A stretch of 64,000 nucleotides of DNA from Frondihabitans sucicola (GTDB taxonomy: Bacteria; Actinomycetota; Actinomycetes; Actinomycetales; Microbacteriaceae). Position numbers and translations under genes: made by a program. This document shows positions 9,142 through 17,333 of this stretch, one piece after another (position 1 is the first letter of the stretch; each line of letters starts with the position of its first letter). The DNA is taken from NCBI RefSeq assembly GCF_030296615.1, contig NZ_AP027732.1:2046001-2110000 (forward strand), read 5' to 3'. The notes beneath the pieces are model-generated. The model worked only from the letters and a program-made list of their open reading frames with translations. It was not told where the DNA came from and searched no databases.

Positions 9142-10233
9142 CTAGCGCGCCGCCTCGACCAGAGACGGCGTGCGGTTGCGCCGACCCAGGAGGCCACGGC
9201 CCCACCGCATCGCAGGGCGCTCGACGAGGAGCCAGCTCGCCCACGCACACGGAACCGTGATCACCAGAACGACGGCCAGGTAGACGGGCAGGGGCACGGG
9301 CGTCGCGATCAGAGCCGTGGCGACGAGTTGTTGCACAGGAAACCCGTAGATGTAGAGACCGTAGGAGACATCGTTACGCGAGCCGATTCGAGCCAGCGGC
9401 AAGCGCACCGCGAGGTACATCAGGAGGTAGGCGACGGGGATGCCCGCGACGATCTGGAAGATGCCGAGGAACATCGATGCGGCAAGGCAGGCCGCGGCGG
9501 CCAGGGCCAAGCCGGCGTGGAGCGGAACACGCTTCTGATAGACGTGGAGCACCGCGCCGGCGAAGAAGAACGTCAGGAGACGGACACCGCGGATGGCGAA
9601 GTGCCCATCACTCGCGAGATCGAAGACGACATGCGTGGTGGTCGCGGCCGTGCCGAGGAGACCGAGAACGATGAGCGTGCGCCCGAGGAAGCGTCGCGGC
9701 ACGATCGACACGAGAACGCCGATCACGAGATAGCAGAGGGCCTCGTACGCGATGGTCCAGAGAGCTCCGTTCCAGCGCCCGGGGAGAGGAACGTCGGTCA
9801 GGGTGCCGGCGATGGAAGGCTGGGTGATGACGAGCCCGACGTTGTGGATCACGTAGCCGAATCCGCTGGCCCAGTCGTACGGTATGCCCGTCATTGCCGA
9901 CGAAACGGGCGCGATCGCCACTGCGGTGACGAGCAGCACGGCGACGAAGCCGGGGACGATCCGAAGAAGGCGTTTCACGGCGAAGTCGGTCACCGTGGCA
10001 GAGTTCTGCCTGCTCGCCGAGATCAAATAGCCCGAAATCGCGAAGAACCCGGCTACAGCCCAAGCGCCCAGATTCTGGTCGCCGAGCTGGGGATCGTCGC
10101 CGTAGCCACCGATCGGCCAGCTGTGCGAGACGATGACGATGAGGGCCAGCATCAGCCGTATCGCGTTCAGGCTGTTGTGACGGCTGGAGAAGCTCGCGTC
10201 GAGGCGGGAGGACTCACGAGGACCAGCGGGCAT
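9142..10233 (-). CDS. Acyltransferase 3 family membrane protein
   Basis: A 363-residue integral membrane O-acyltransferase. HNSLNAIRLMLALIVIVSH near the N-terminus carries the family's conserved N...R...A.....H pattern; about ten hydrophobic helices follow, with FFAISGYLIS (helix 2 motif) and a C-terminal LLVERPAMRW segment typical of the family. Such proteins acetylate cell-wall or surface glycans. A CATACT box (10245-10240) lies six bases before ATG 10233, suggesting a leaderless start. Base composition upstream is markedly A+T-rich for this genome and the gene adjoins a tRNA, so acquisition is possible. Confidence 0.88.
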   Translation of the reverse strand: MPAGPRESSRLDASFSSRHNSLNAIRLMLALIVIVSHSWPIGGYGDDPQLGDQNLGAWAVAGFFAISGYLISASRQNSATVTDFAVKRLLRIVPGFVAVLLVTAVAIAPVSSAMTGIPYDWASGFGYVIHNVGLVITQPSIAGTLTDVPLPGRWNGALWTIAYEALCYLVIGVLVSIVPRRFLGRTLIVLGLLGTAATTTHVVFDLASDGHFAIRGVRLLTFFFAGAVLHVYQKRVPLHAGLALAAAACLAASMFLGIFQIVAGIPVAYLLMYLAVRLPLARIGSRNDVSYGLYIYGFPVQQLVATALIATPVPLPVYLAVVLVITVPCAWASWLLVERPAMRWGRGLLGRRNRTPSLVEAAR

Positions 10234-10305
10234 AATACGAGTATGACATAACAGTATATCGAATGGAAGAGTGGATTGAAGCCGTCCCTGTATCCTGTTC
10301 GTGTC

Positions 10306-10378
10306 GCCCTCGTAGCTCAGCGGATAGAGCAGGAGCCTTCTAATCTCTTGGTCGCAGGTTCGATTCCTGCCGAGGGCA
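10306..10378 (+). tRNA. tRNA-Arg (UCU)
   Basis: Acceptor GCCCTCG pairs perfectly with CGAGGGC; the D arm is GCTC/GAGC; the anticodon loop CTTCTAA carries TCT; the T arm is GCAGG-TTCGATT-CCTGC. The last anticodon-stem pair (31-39) reads C opposite T, a mismatch, and 27-43 is G-T. CCA is not encoded. Confidence 0.93.
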
Positions 10379-10545
10379 CCCCTCCCAGATGTCCGGTCGT
10401 GCTCGTGACCCGCGAGCGCGCACCGCGCCAGTAGCTGTCGCAGCTGTGTTCCGTGTGAAACCGCACGCCACGGAGGGTGCCACGCGACGGTCCCGTGACC
10501 GCGCTGGCTGGCACGACACGCGTGCCCGGGATGACCACGACTGAC

Positions 10546-10751
10546 TGCGCCTGACATCGACTGTGCCCGACACCGACTGCTCGTGACGCTGGCTGCGCGT
10601 GCACCGACTGCGCGTGCACCGACTGCGCGTGACGCTGGCTGCGCCCGACATCGACTGCGCGTGACGCTGGCTGCGCCCGACATCGACTGCGCCTGACATC
10701 GACCGCGCCCGACATCGACCGCGCCTGACATCGACCGCGCCTGACACGGGC
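10546..10751 (+). repeat. 16-bp tandem array downstream of tRNA-Arg (about 13 units)
   Basis: Thirteen 15-16-bp units with consensus TGCGCCTGACATCGAC stand head to tail. Three variants alternate: one ending ACATCGAC, one ending ACGCTGGC, one 15-base form ending GCACCGAC. The rest of 10379-10837 shows no convincing gene: open frames through the array are low-complexity products of the repeat (MSGAVDV-type translation). There are no spacers, so this is not CRISPR. Copy number is probably variable between strains. Confidence 0.88.
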
Positions 10752-10837
10752 TGCCCGCCACCGACACGGCCGTCGCTGGGGCTGTCACCGGCCCGCGTGA
10801 AGAGCGGCCAGCGCCCGCGTCTCCTCAGCGACCCCGT

Positions 10838-11887
10838 CTACTGCGAATCCGCCGCGTCGGGGCTCGTGCGGCGGCGCACCTGTTGAGCACTGACCGGAGC
10901 GCTGTAGGCGGGCTCGCGGTCGTCGTCGTCGCGAGCCTCGGAGTCGGGGGCGTCGGACGGGCTCGACGGCGCAATCGACGGTGACGGCTGGACGACCGGA
11001 GGCGTCACCATGCCGGTCTGCGCTCGTGCGGTGGGAGCCGCGGCGGCGGCTTCCGGGGCCGCGGTACCCGAGGCAGGCGACTCGGTGGTGCCGGCGTCGC
11101 TCGGCGCAGCGGCAGCGGCAGCGGCAGCGGCAGGCGCCGGCTCAGCGAGCCCGCCGGACAAGGTAGGCGTCGCCTCGCCGCTCGGAGCGCTCCCGCTGGC
11201 AGTCGCCGTCGGCACCGCCGCGGTCGTCGGAGTGGCAGTGGTCGTCTCGCTGACAACCGGGATGGCTGCTGACGCGGCGGCCGGAGCAGCCGTCGCCGAG
11301 CCGTCCTCGGCGACGAAAGCCGTCGGCGCGGGGCCACTCGGCCGAGAGATCGGCGCAGCACCGGCGGCGTCGGCGCTCTCGACCGCTGCGTCTCCCTCGA
11401 CCTTCCAGCGGTCGAGGTCGTAACGGAACAGCTTTCTCGCGCGCGCCGGCTTGGCCTGCCATTCGACGAGGCGGTCGCGGACGTCGGAGAAGGTCTGCTC
11501 GGCCTGGAACCGGAACGTCGCGGAGTTCGCCTTGATCGTGCTGATCTCGTGCTCCGCCCATGATGCGGCCATGCCGGCGCCGGCGACGGGAAGGAGGCGC
11601 AGCCGGACGCTGGCCTCGTCGGCCAGGTGGGTCGCGTGTGCGCGTTCGTCGGCGTACAGCTCGCTCCAGTCCACGGCGCGCCGGGCGGACCCGATCAGTG
11701 ACGTGACGGCCGAGGCCTTGGCCTCGCGCTCGCAGAGCTCGAGGACGCGAAGGATCATTCCGCGGGCGATGAGAGCGGCGAGGACACCGGCCAGGAGGAC
11801 GGCGACGAACGGCAGGATCGCGTCGGTGACTATACGCGACCCTTCGCTCGACGAGAGCCAATCAACGAATGCGTTCCACCATTTCAT
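10838..11887 (-). CDS. Hypothetical membrane-anchored protein with long Ala/Pro/Thr-rich tail
   Basis: A 349-residue protein I cannot assign to a family. After WWNAFVDWLSSSEGSR there is one strong membrane helix (about residues 22-47), then a charged, probably helical region (residues 50-170) containing RYDLDRWKVEG, and a C-terminal 170 residues of Ala, Pro, Ser and Thr ending acidic and then RRRTSPDAADSQ. The tail is low-complexity and likely disordered. The conserved-looking part is the first half. Transcribed towards the tandem array. Confidence 0.65.
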   Translation of the reverse strand: MKWWNAFVDWLSSSEGSRIVTDAILPFVAVLLAGVLAALIARGMILRVLELCEREAKASAVTSLIGSARRAVDWSELYADERAHATHLADEASVRLRLLPVAGAGMAASWAEHEISTIKANSATFRFQAEQTFSDVRDRLVEWQAKPARARKLFRYDLDRWKVEGDAAVESADAAGAAPISRPSGPAPTAFVAEDGSATAAPAAASAAIPVVSETTTATPTTAAVPTATASGSAPSGEATPTLSGGLAEPAPAAAAAAAAAPSDAGTTESPASGTAAPEAAAAAPTARAQTGMVTPPVVQPSPSIAPSSPSDAPDSEARDDDDREPAYSAPVSAQQVRRRTSPDAADSQ

Positions 11888-11941
11888 GCGGCGCAGACTA
11901 CCGGCGTGTACCCCGCTCGGGGGAACGACAGGCCGACGAAC

Positions 11942-12304
11942 TCAGGCGAAGCGGAAGCAGTCGGTGGCATCGGACCTGCTCCAGAACTCGCCGATCTCGA
12001 TGAATCGCCGCTGCCGGGGAAGGAAGCGTTTCGCGCGGAACCGCTCGCCCTGCGGGTCGTCGAAGCGCTCGACGTAGCCGAGCACTTCGCCGGAGGGAAG
12101 CGTCACCCGCGCGAGGTCGTCGTGGAGTTGTACGAGGCGGAGACCGCCGCGCACTTCGTCGACGGGCTGGGCCGTCGCGTAGGAGCCGGGAACGGTGGGG
12201 CTGAAGCGCACCGCCGTGGAGGTCGCCGCCGTGCGGGTGGCAGGCTCGGAGGGCGCGGCTCCCGAGGGCGCGTCTCCCGAAGTCGCAGTCGCGGACGTCG
12301 TCAT
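11942..12304 (-). CDS. Hypothetical protein, about 120 aa
   Basis: Function not recognised. The first 35 residues are low-complexity (Thr/Ala/Ser/Gly); the rest looks folded, with SYATAQPVDEVRGGLRLVQL and GEVLGYVERFDDPQGERF followed by KRFLPRQRRFIEIGEFWSR. No membrane segment. ATG 12304 is chosen over longer frames because AAAGGAG lies just upstream. A frame running further upstream through the AsnC gene is antisense shadow and is not used. Confidence 0.65.
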   Translation of the reverse strand: MTTSATATSGDAPSGAAPSEPATRTAATSTAVRFSPTVPGSYATAQPVDEVRGGLRLVQLHDDLARVTLPSGEVLGYVERFDDPQGERFRAKRFLPRQRRFIEIGEFWSRSDATDCFRFA

Positions 12305-12372
12305 GGTGGTCTCCTTTGCATCGCCGGCCGAACGGGTGGGAACGGTTCGAACATACGTGCGACCACCGACAT

Positions 12373-12819
12373 TCAGAGGAGTTGGGCCACCCGGTACTCG
12401 AGCGGCTCCTCGAGGACGACCGAGGTCGAGGTGCGCTGGATGCCCGGGATCGCCAGGATCGCCAGGCCCACCTCGCGGAGGTGCTCGGTGTCGCGGGCGA
12501 CCACGTGACAGAGCAGATCGTCGGACCCGGTCACGGCCAGGCACTCGACCACCTGCGGGATCGCGGCGAGGCCCGACATGGTTCGCAGCCGCTCCGACTG
12601 CAGGATCGTCGCGGTGACGACGGCGCGGAGCGGAAGCCCCAGCGCGGCGGGCCTGACCCGGGTCGAGTTCGCCCGGACATCGGGCGACTGCCCGAAGCGC
12701 TCGAGGCGGTGGTGAACGGTGCCGCGTGCCAACCCGACGAGGTCGGCGAGGGACGCGATCGCTGCACGCGGATTGACGTCGAGCGCGGTCAGCAGCCGGC
12801 GGTCTGTGGGATCGAGCAC
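12373..12819 (-). CDS. Lrp/AsnC-family transcriptional regulator
   Basis: A 148-residue one-domain feast/famine regulator. The N-terminal winged HTH begins LDPTDRRLLTALDVNPRA and the recognition region is LVGLARGTVHHRLERF; the C-terminal AsnC_trans_reg domain contains VVECLAVTGSDDLLCHVVARD, the effector-binding fold. GTG 12819 starts at the family's usual position. It is divergent from the 2-oxoacid decarboxylase gene (108 bp between starts), so it probably senses an amino acid and controls that gene; this is inference from layout. Confidence 0.88.
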   Translation of the reverse strand: MLDPTDRRLLTALDVNPRAAIASLADLVGLARGTVHHRLERFGQSPDVRANSTRVRPAALGLPLRAVVTATILQSERLRTMSGLAAIPQVVECLAVTGSDDLLCHVVARDTEHLREVGLAILAIPGIQRTSTSVVLEEPLEYRVAQLL

Positions 12820-12926
12820 GTCGTTTCGTCCGTTTCTCGTGCATCCTGCACGTACGAAATGAGCATATCGACCAACGTGTCACGGCCGAATTGATCGAAT
12901 CGGAATTGTCTGCTCTGCTTCAGAGC

Positions 12927-14615
12927 ATGAATGAGATCGCGGACGTCGTCACCGTCGGGCAGTACCTCGCACACCGTCTGGTCGAGCTGGGTGGTCCGCA
13001 CGTCTTCGGGCTTCCCGGCGACTTCAACCTCACCCTCCTCGATGAGATGCTCACGGTGCCCGGGATCGACTGGGTCGGCAACACCAACGAGCTGAACGCG
13101 GCCTACGCGACCGACGCCTACGCACGGACCTCGCGAGGCGTCGCCGGCCTCGTCACCACCTACGGCGTCGGCGAGTTGTCTGCCATCAACGGCATCGCCG
13201 GGAGCTTCGCGGAGGACGTCCCCGTGGTCCAGATCACCGGAATGCCGACGACCGCGGCCCGCAACTCGGGGGCGCTTTCGCACCACACGCTGGTGGACGG
13301 CGACTACGACCACTTCTTCCGCGCGTACAAGGAGGTCACGGTGGCGGGCGCGATCCTGCGCGCCGCCGACGCCTCGCGCGAGATCGACCGGGTGCTGCGG
13401 GCGGCGCTCGACGAGTCGAAGCCGGTCTATCTCGGGATCCCGATGGACGTCGCGGCGGCGCCGGTGTCGTCGGCCCCGCTGAAGCGGCCTCTACGCGCGA
13501 CACCGAGCGACGCCGTGGCGCTCGACGACCTGCGCACCGCCCTGCGCGACGTCTTGTTCGGACTCGACACCGTGACGATCCTGGCCGGCCCGCGGATCCA
13601 CCGTCGGCGAGCAGAGAGCCTGCTGGAGCGGATCGCGGGCCACGCGGGTGTCCGCGTCGCGACCCAGGCGAGCGCGAAGTCGATGCTGCCGGAGACCCAC
13701 CCAGCGAGCATCGGCGTCTACATGGGGCAGATGACGCCGTCGCCTGCGACCCGGGCCGCCGTCGACGACGCGCCACTGGTGATCCTGGCCGGAACGGTCC
13801 TCAGCGACGTGCTGACCGGGTTCTACAGCCAGGGATTCGACCTGGAGAACGGCGTCGAGCTCGGGATCTCCAGCGCTCGAGTGGGTGCGGTCACCTTCCA
13901 CGACGTCCGGCTGGAGGACAGCCTCACGGTTCTCGACGAGGTCGTCGCCGACCTCGCGCTGTCCTCCGCTGCTCCCGTCGAAGCCCGCTGGCCGTACCGG
14001 ACACCGCTCGAAGCGACTGCCGCCGACGCGCCCCTCAGCCAGAACGAGCTCTGGACCATCGTTCAGGAGTGGCTGCCGACGAACGCCATCGCGATCGCCG
14101 ACGCCGGCACGGCGATGTACGGAGCGCTCGAGCTGCAGATGCCCGTCGGCACCGACCTGCTCGCCTCACCGATCTGGTCGTCGATCGGCTACACGCTGCC
14201 CGCGACGCTGGGCACCTCGCTCGCGTCGGAGCGTCGCAGCATCCTGTTCATCGGAGACGGCGCCGCGCAGCTGACGGCGCAGGAGCTCAGCACGATCCTG
14301 CACCGGGGCCTGACACCGATCATCGTGCTCATCAACAACGACGGCTACACGATCGAACGGGTGATCCAGAGCCCGCGGGCCGTCTATCAAGACATCACGC
14401 GCTGGAACTGGGCCGCCCTGCCCGCAGCGCTCGCGCCGGACGTGCCGGTGCTGACAGCGCAGGTGCGCACGGCGGGTGATCTGCGCGACGCGCTCGGTCG
14501 AGCCGCGGCCGCCAGCGACCGCGCGGTGATCGTCGAAGCGCACCTGCACCCCGACGACGCCCCGCCGCTGCTCGCAAAGCTCGGCGCGATCGCCGGAGGC
14601 AAGCCGGCCGAGTGA
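12927..14615 (+). CDS. Thiamine-pyrophosphate-dependent 2-oxoacid decarboxylase (pyruvate/indolepyruvate decarboxylase type)
   Basis: A 562-residue PDC/IPDC-family enzyme that decarboxylates a 2-oxoacid to an aldehyde. E55 in NTNELNAAYATDAYAR is the cofactor-activating glutamate; SHHTLVDGDYDHF carries the HH pair specific to this subfamily; the TPP/Mg motif is GDGAAQLTAQELS to INNDGYTIE. The substrate could be pyruvate, indolepyruvate or branched-chain 2-oxoacids; sequence alone does not decide. ATG 12927 (MNEIADVVTV) is preferred over TTG 12891 because homologous N-termini begin close to TVGQYLAHRL. A divergent AsnC regulator favours an amino-acid-derived 2-oxoacid. A bidirectional terminator follows. 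Confidence 0.88.
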   Translation: MNEIADVVTVGQYLAHRLVELGGPHVFGLPGDFNLTLLDEMLTVPGIDWVGNTNELNAAYATDAYARTSRGVAGLVTTYGVGELSAINGIAGSFAEDVPVVQITGMPTTAARNSGALSHHTLVDGDYDHFFRAYKEVTVAGAILRAADASREIDRVLRAALDESKPVYLGIPMDVAAAPVSSAPLKRPLRATPSDAVALDDLRTALRDVLFGLDTVTILAGPRIHRRRAESLLERIAGHAGVRVATQASAKSMLPETHPASIGVYMGQMTPSPATRAAVDDAPLVILAGTVLSDVLTGFYSQGFDLENGVELGISSARVGAVTFHDVRLEDSLTVLDEVVADLALSSAAPVEARWPYRTPLEATAADAPLSQNELWTIVQEWLPTNAIAIADAGTAMYGALELQMPVGTDLLASPIWSSIGYTLPATLGTSLASERRSILFIGDGAAQLTAQELSTILHRGLTPIIVLINNDGYTIERVIQSPRAVYQDITRWNWAALPAALAPDVPVLTAQVRTAGDLRDALGRAAAASDRAVIVEAHLHPDDAPPLLAKLGAIAGGKPAE

Positions 14616-14655
14616 CGCGGTCGACCGGCTGGGTGATGCCGGTCGGCTCAGCAGG

Positions 14656-14703
14656 AAAACCCGTGATTCCGACCCGAAAAGGGGCAGGATCACGGGTTTC
14701 TCC
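14656..14703. terminator. Bidirectional terminator between convergent genes
   Basis: AAACCCGTGATTCC (14657-14670) pairs with GGATCACGGGTTT (14687-14699) with one bulge. It lies between the convergent decarboxylase and aldo/keto reductase genes and can serve both. Its 3' arm contains the octamer GCAGGATC (14684-14691). Confidence 0.8.
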
Positions 14704-14734
14704 TGACACAGCGACGTCGAGGGCCGCGTGACGG

Positions 14735-15753
14735 TCAGCGGGCCGTGCCGTCGACGGCGTGCGGTTCGATGGCTGCGAGCTCGTCGTCGCCGAGCGCGGC
14801 ACCGTTCAGGGCATCGAGGTTGTCGTCGAGCTGCGCGACGCTGGAGGCGCCGATGAGAGCCGAGGTGACGGCCTCCTGCCGGAGCACCCACAGGAGGGAC
14901 AGCTGGGCGAGCGACTGGCCACGCGCCGAGGCGATCTCGTTCAGGGCGTGCGCCCGAGACAGGTAGGTGTCGGAGAGGACGTCTTCGGTGAACCAGCGAC
15001 CCTCGGCAGCGCGTGATCCTGCCGGAGCGGTGCCGTCGAGGTAGCGCCCGGTGAGGAGTCCGCCCGCGAGCGGTGAGAACACGATCGATCCGACGCCGTT
15101 CGCGAGCAACGTCTCGAAGAGGCCCTGCTCGGGCTTGCGGTCGAACATGTTGTAGCGCGGCTGGTGGATGAGCAGCGGTACGCCTTCGGCCGCCAGCGCC
15201 TCGATCGCGGCTTCGGTCTGCTCGGGGAGTAGTTGGAGATGCCCGCGTAGAGCGCCTTGCCCTGGCGCACGGCGGTGGCGAGTGCACCCATGGTCTCTTC
15301 GATCGGTGTCTCCGGATCGGGCCGGTGCGAGTAGAAGATGTCGACGTAGTCGAGGCCCATCCGCGACAGGGATGCGTCGAGCGACGACAGCAGGTACTTG
15401 CGCGACCCGCCGTCACCGTAGGGGCCCGGCCACATGTCGTAGCCCGCCTTCGAGGAGATCAGGATCTCGTTGCGGTACGGCTTCAGGTTCGCCGCGAACA
15501 CGCGCCCGAACTGCTCTTCGGCGGAACCGTAGGGCGGGCCGTAGTTGTTGGCCAGGTCGAAGTGCGTGACACCGCGATCGAACGCGCGCAGGATGATGTC
15601 GCGCTGGGTCTCGAGGGGGCGGTCGGACCCGAAGTTGTTCCAGAGACCGAGAGAGATGCGGGGGAGTCGAAGTCCGCTGCGGCCGATCCTGTCGTAGGGG
15701 ATCTTTTCGTACCGTGCGGCGTCGGCGACGTAGGGCGTGAAGGGCGAGGTCAT
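14735..15753 (-). CDS. Aldo/keto reductase, YghZ/Kv-beta-like (one frameshift)
   Basis: NADPH-dependent reductase of about 339 residues related to L-glyceraldehyde-3-phosphate reductase. The N-terminal half contains DLANNYGPPYGSAEE (catalytic tyrosine region), SSKAGYDMWPGPYGDGGS and LDYVDIFYSHRPDPETP; the second half has HQPRYNMFDR and FSPLAGGLLTGRYL. The frame breaks near 15216; one extra C in the run of ACTCCCCGAG (minus strand) joins AGISNYSP to EQTEAAIEALAAEGVP. ATG 15753 lies six bases after TACGCT, so a leaderless start is likely. Confidence 0.87.
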
Positions 15754-15807
15754 GCATTCAGCGTAGCGTGAGCGTTCACGCGGAGGGGCCCGGCGTACAG
15801 TGATCGC

Positions 15808-16335
15808 ATGACGACTTTCACGATCGCGGGCGGCTGTTTCTGGTGTCTCGACGCGGTGTATCGCACGCTTCAGGGTGTGTCCGAGGTCGTCTCCGGTTAC
15901 ACGGGCGGAACCGTGTCGAATCCGAGCTACGAAGCCGTCTGCACCGGCACGACCGGGCACGCTGAAGCCGTCCAGGTGACCTTCGACCCCGCGATCATTC
16001 CGGCCGAGGTCGTCCTCGACGTGTTCTTCACTCTTCACGACCCGCGCCAGCTCAACCGCCAGGGCGCAGACGTCGGCACGCAGTACCGCTCGGCGATGTT
16101 CTTCGCCGACGACGAACAGCGAGTCGCGTTCGAAGCGGCGCGTGATCGAGCCGCCGACTACTGGGACGGCACCATCGTCACCACGATCGAGCCGCTCGGA
16201 GCCTGGTTCGATGCCGAGGAGTACCACCAGGACTTCTTCGCGAAGAACCCCGGCCAGGGCTACTGCCTCGCCGTCGCCCTTCCGAAGGTCAACAAGATCC
16301 GGAAGTCGTACGCGAAGTACGTGCTCGCCTCCTGA
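15808..16335 (+). CDS. msrA: Peptide methionine-S-sulfoxide reductase MsrA
   Basis: Reduces methionine-S-sulfoxide in oxidised proteins. The signature GCFWC is at residues 9-13 (catalytic Cys10), followed by SGYTGG, GHAEAVQVTFDP and GAWFDAEEYHQDFFAKNP; the distal resolving Cys is in GQGYCLAV. Length 175 residues, as usual. ATG 15808 is six bases after TACAGT (leaderless arrangement). Divergent from the aldo/keto reductase, 54 bp apart. Confidence 0.95.
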   Translation: MTTFTIAGGCFWCLDAVYRTLQGVSEVVSGYTGGTVSNPSYEAVCTGTTGHAEAVQVTFDPAIIPAEVVLDVFFTLHDPRQLNRQGADVGTQYRSAMFFADDEQRVAFEAARDRAADYWDGTIVTTIEPLGAWFDAEEYHQDFFAKNPGQGYCLAVALPKVNKIRKSYAKYVLAS

Positions 16336-16369
16336 TCCACCGTTCCATCCACAAGTAAGGAGCTCGATG

Positions 16370-16582
16370 ATGAGCAACCAGACAACTGTCAACAAGATCT
16401 GGGTCGCCAGCGGCCCCGCCGGCGTCGTCGGCGCCATTCACCGCACCGGTGAGGGATTCGCCATCCGCGTCGGCCACGAGGCCGACTACCACGGCGATTT
16501 CCCGACGCTCGACGTCGCGAAGAGCGCTTTGCACGCCGCCCTCGGGCCGGGCGCCGACCGTCCCGAGTTCACCGAGCACTAG
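16370..16582 (+). CDS. Hypothetical small protein, 70 aa
   Basis: Not assigned to a family. The sequence VNKIWVASGPAGVVGAIHRT followed by GFAIRVGHEADYHGDFPTLDVAKSAL suggests one small folded domain of strand-strand-helix type, perhaps a duplicated-domain relative in single copy. Two in-frame ATG codons stand at 16367 and 16370; AAGGAG is at 16357-16362, and spacing favours 16370. It lies 35 bp after msrA in the same direction and is followed by a stem-loop, so it may be cotranscribed with msrA. Confidence 0.7.
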   Translation: MSNQTTVNKIWVASGPAGVVGAIHRTGEGFAIRVGHEADYHGDFPTLDVAKSALHAALGPGADRPEFTEH

Positions 16583-16607
16583 AGAGACGCGGCTGTTCTC
16601 CCCAGGG

Positions 16608-16661
16608 AGGCCGGTGTCCGGATCCATCCACAGAGGGCAGGATCCCGGGCTCCGGCCTTTC
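16608..16661 (+). terminator. Stem-loop terminator after msrA and small ORF
   Basis: AGGCCGG (16608-16614) pairs with CCGGCCT (16652-16658), with a second inner stem CCGGATCC/GGATCCCGG, followed by TTCGCTTTCG. The 3' inner arm contains octamer GCAGGATC (16637-16644). Confidence 0.6.
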
Positions 16662-16684
16662 GCTTTCGGCGGCACACTCGCCGC

Positions 16685-17290
16685 ATGACAGACAACATCA
16701 CCCTCGTCGGCGTCGTCGCCACGCCCCCGAAGAGCATGCAGACCGCCTCCGGCCTCTCGATCGTGAGCTTCCGTCTCGCGTCTTCGCAGCGCCGCTACGA
16801 CCGCACCCGCAACGCCTGGGTCGACGCCGATACGAACTGGTATTCCGTGACCGCATTCCGGCAGCTGGCCGACAACGCGAGCGCCTCCCTCGCGAAGGGC
16901 GACCGAGTGATCGTTGCCGGGCGGCTCCGAGTGAGGTCGTGGGAGAACGGCGAGAAATCCGGCACGGCGGTCGAGGTCGACGCCGACGCGCTCGGTCCCG
17001 ACCTGCTCTTCGGCACGACGAGCTTCACTCGTGTCGCCGGTCGCACCCCAGAACCCGACGCCGCAGGGGCGCAGGATCCCCAGGGGCCGGCCGACACCGG
17101 GTCGTCGCCTTCGCCCACCGCAGAGACGTCAGCGGCAGGCGCCCTCCCCGCGGAGCCGGCGCCCGCGGCAGATCCGGGCACCGTCCCATCCGTGGCCGCA
17201 GCCGCACCCGCGGCAGTCGGCAAGCCGGTGGCGGCGCCCGCCTCGGTCGCGCCGCAGTGGCATCCCGCCTCCGACGAAGCGCCGTTCTGA
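16685..17290 (+). CDS. ssb: Single-stranded DNA-binding protein (SSB/OB-fold)
   Basis: A 201-residue SSB. The OB-fold (residues 1-115) begins DNITLVGVVATPPKSMQT and contains VSFRLASSQRRYD, NWYSVTAFRQLADNA and KGDRVIVAGRLRVRSWE. A disordered Pro/Ala-rich linker of about 75 residues ends in SDEAPF, a weak form of the acidic SSB tip that binds partner proteins. No rpsF or rpsR neighbours, so this is probably a second SSB paralog rather than the replicative one in the ribosomal operon; that is inference. Confidence 0.9.
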   Translation: MTDNITLVGVVATPPKSMQTASGLSIVSFRLASSQRRYDRTRNAWVDADTNWYSVTAFRQLADNASASLAKGDRVIVAGRLRVRSWENGEKSGTAVEVDADALGPDLLFGTTSFTRVAGRTPEPDAAGAQDPQGPADTGSSPSPTAETSAAGALPAEPAPAADPGTVPSVAAAAPAAVGKPVAAPASVAPQWHPASDEAPF

Positions 17291-17333
17291 GCCGCCTGCC
17301 TGTCGTCTCGGCGACGGACCGTAGACTCGACCC

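Noticed and set aside
10317..10788. Open frames on the minus strand through the 16-bp array and tRNA-Arg
   Set aside because: They are translations of the tandem repeat (repeated MSGAVDV-like units) and run across a tRNA gene; no RBS or fold.
12891..12926. Upstream TTG start for the 2-oxoacid decarboxylase
   Set aside because: It would add 12 residues (IESELSALLQS) not expected in the family; ATG 12927 places the conserved TVGQYLAHRL at the usual distance.
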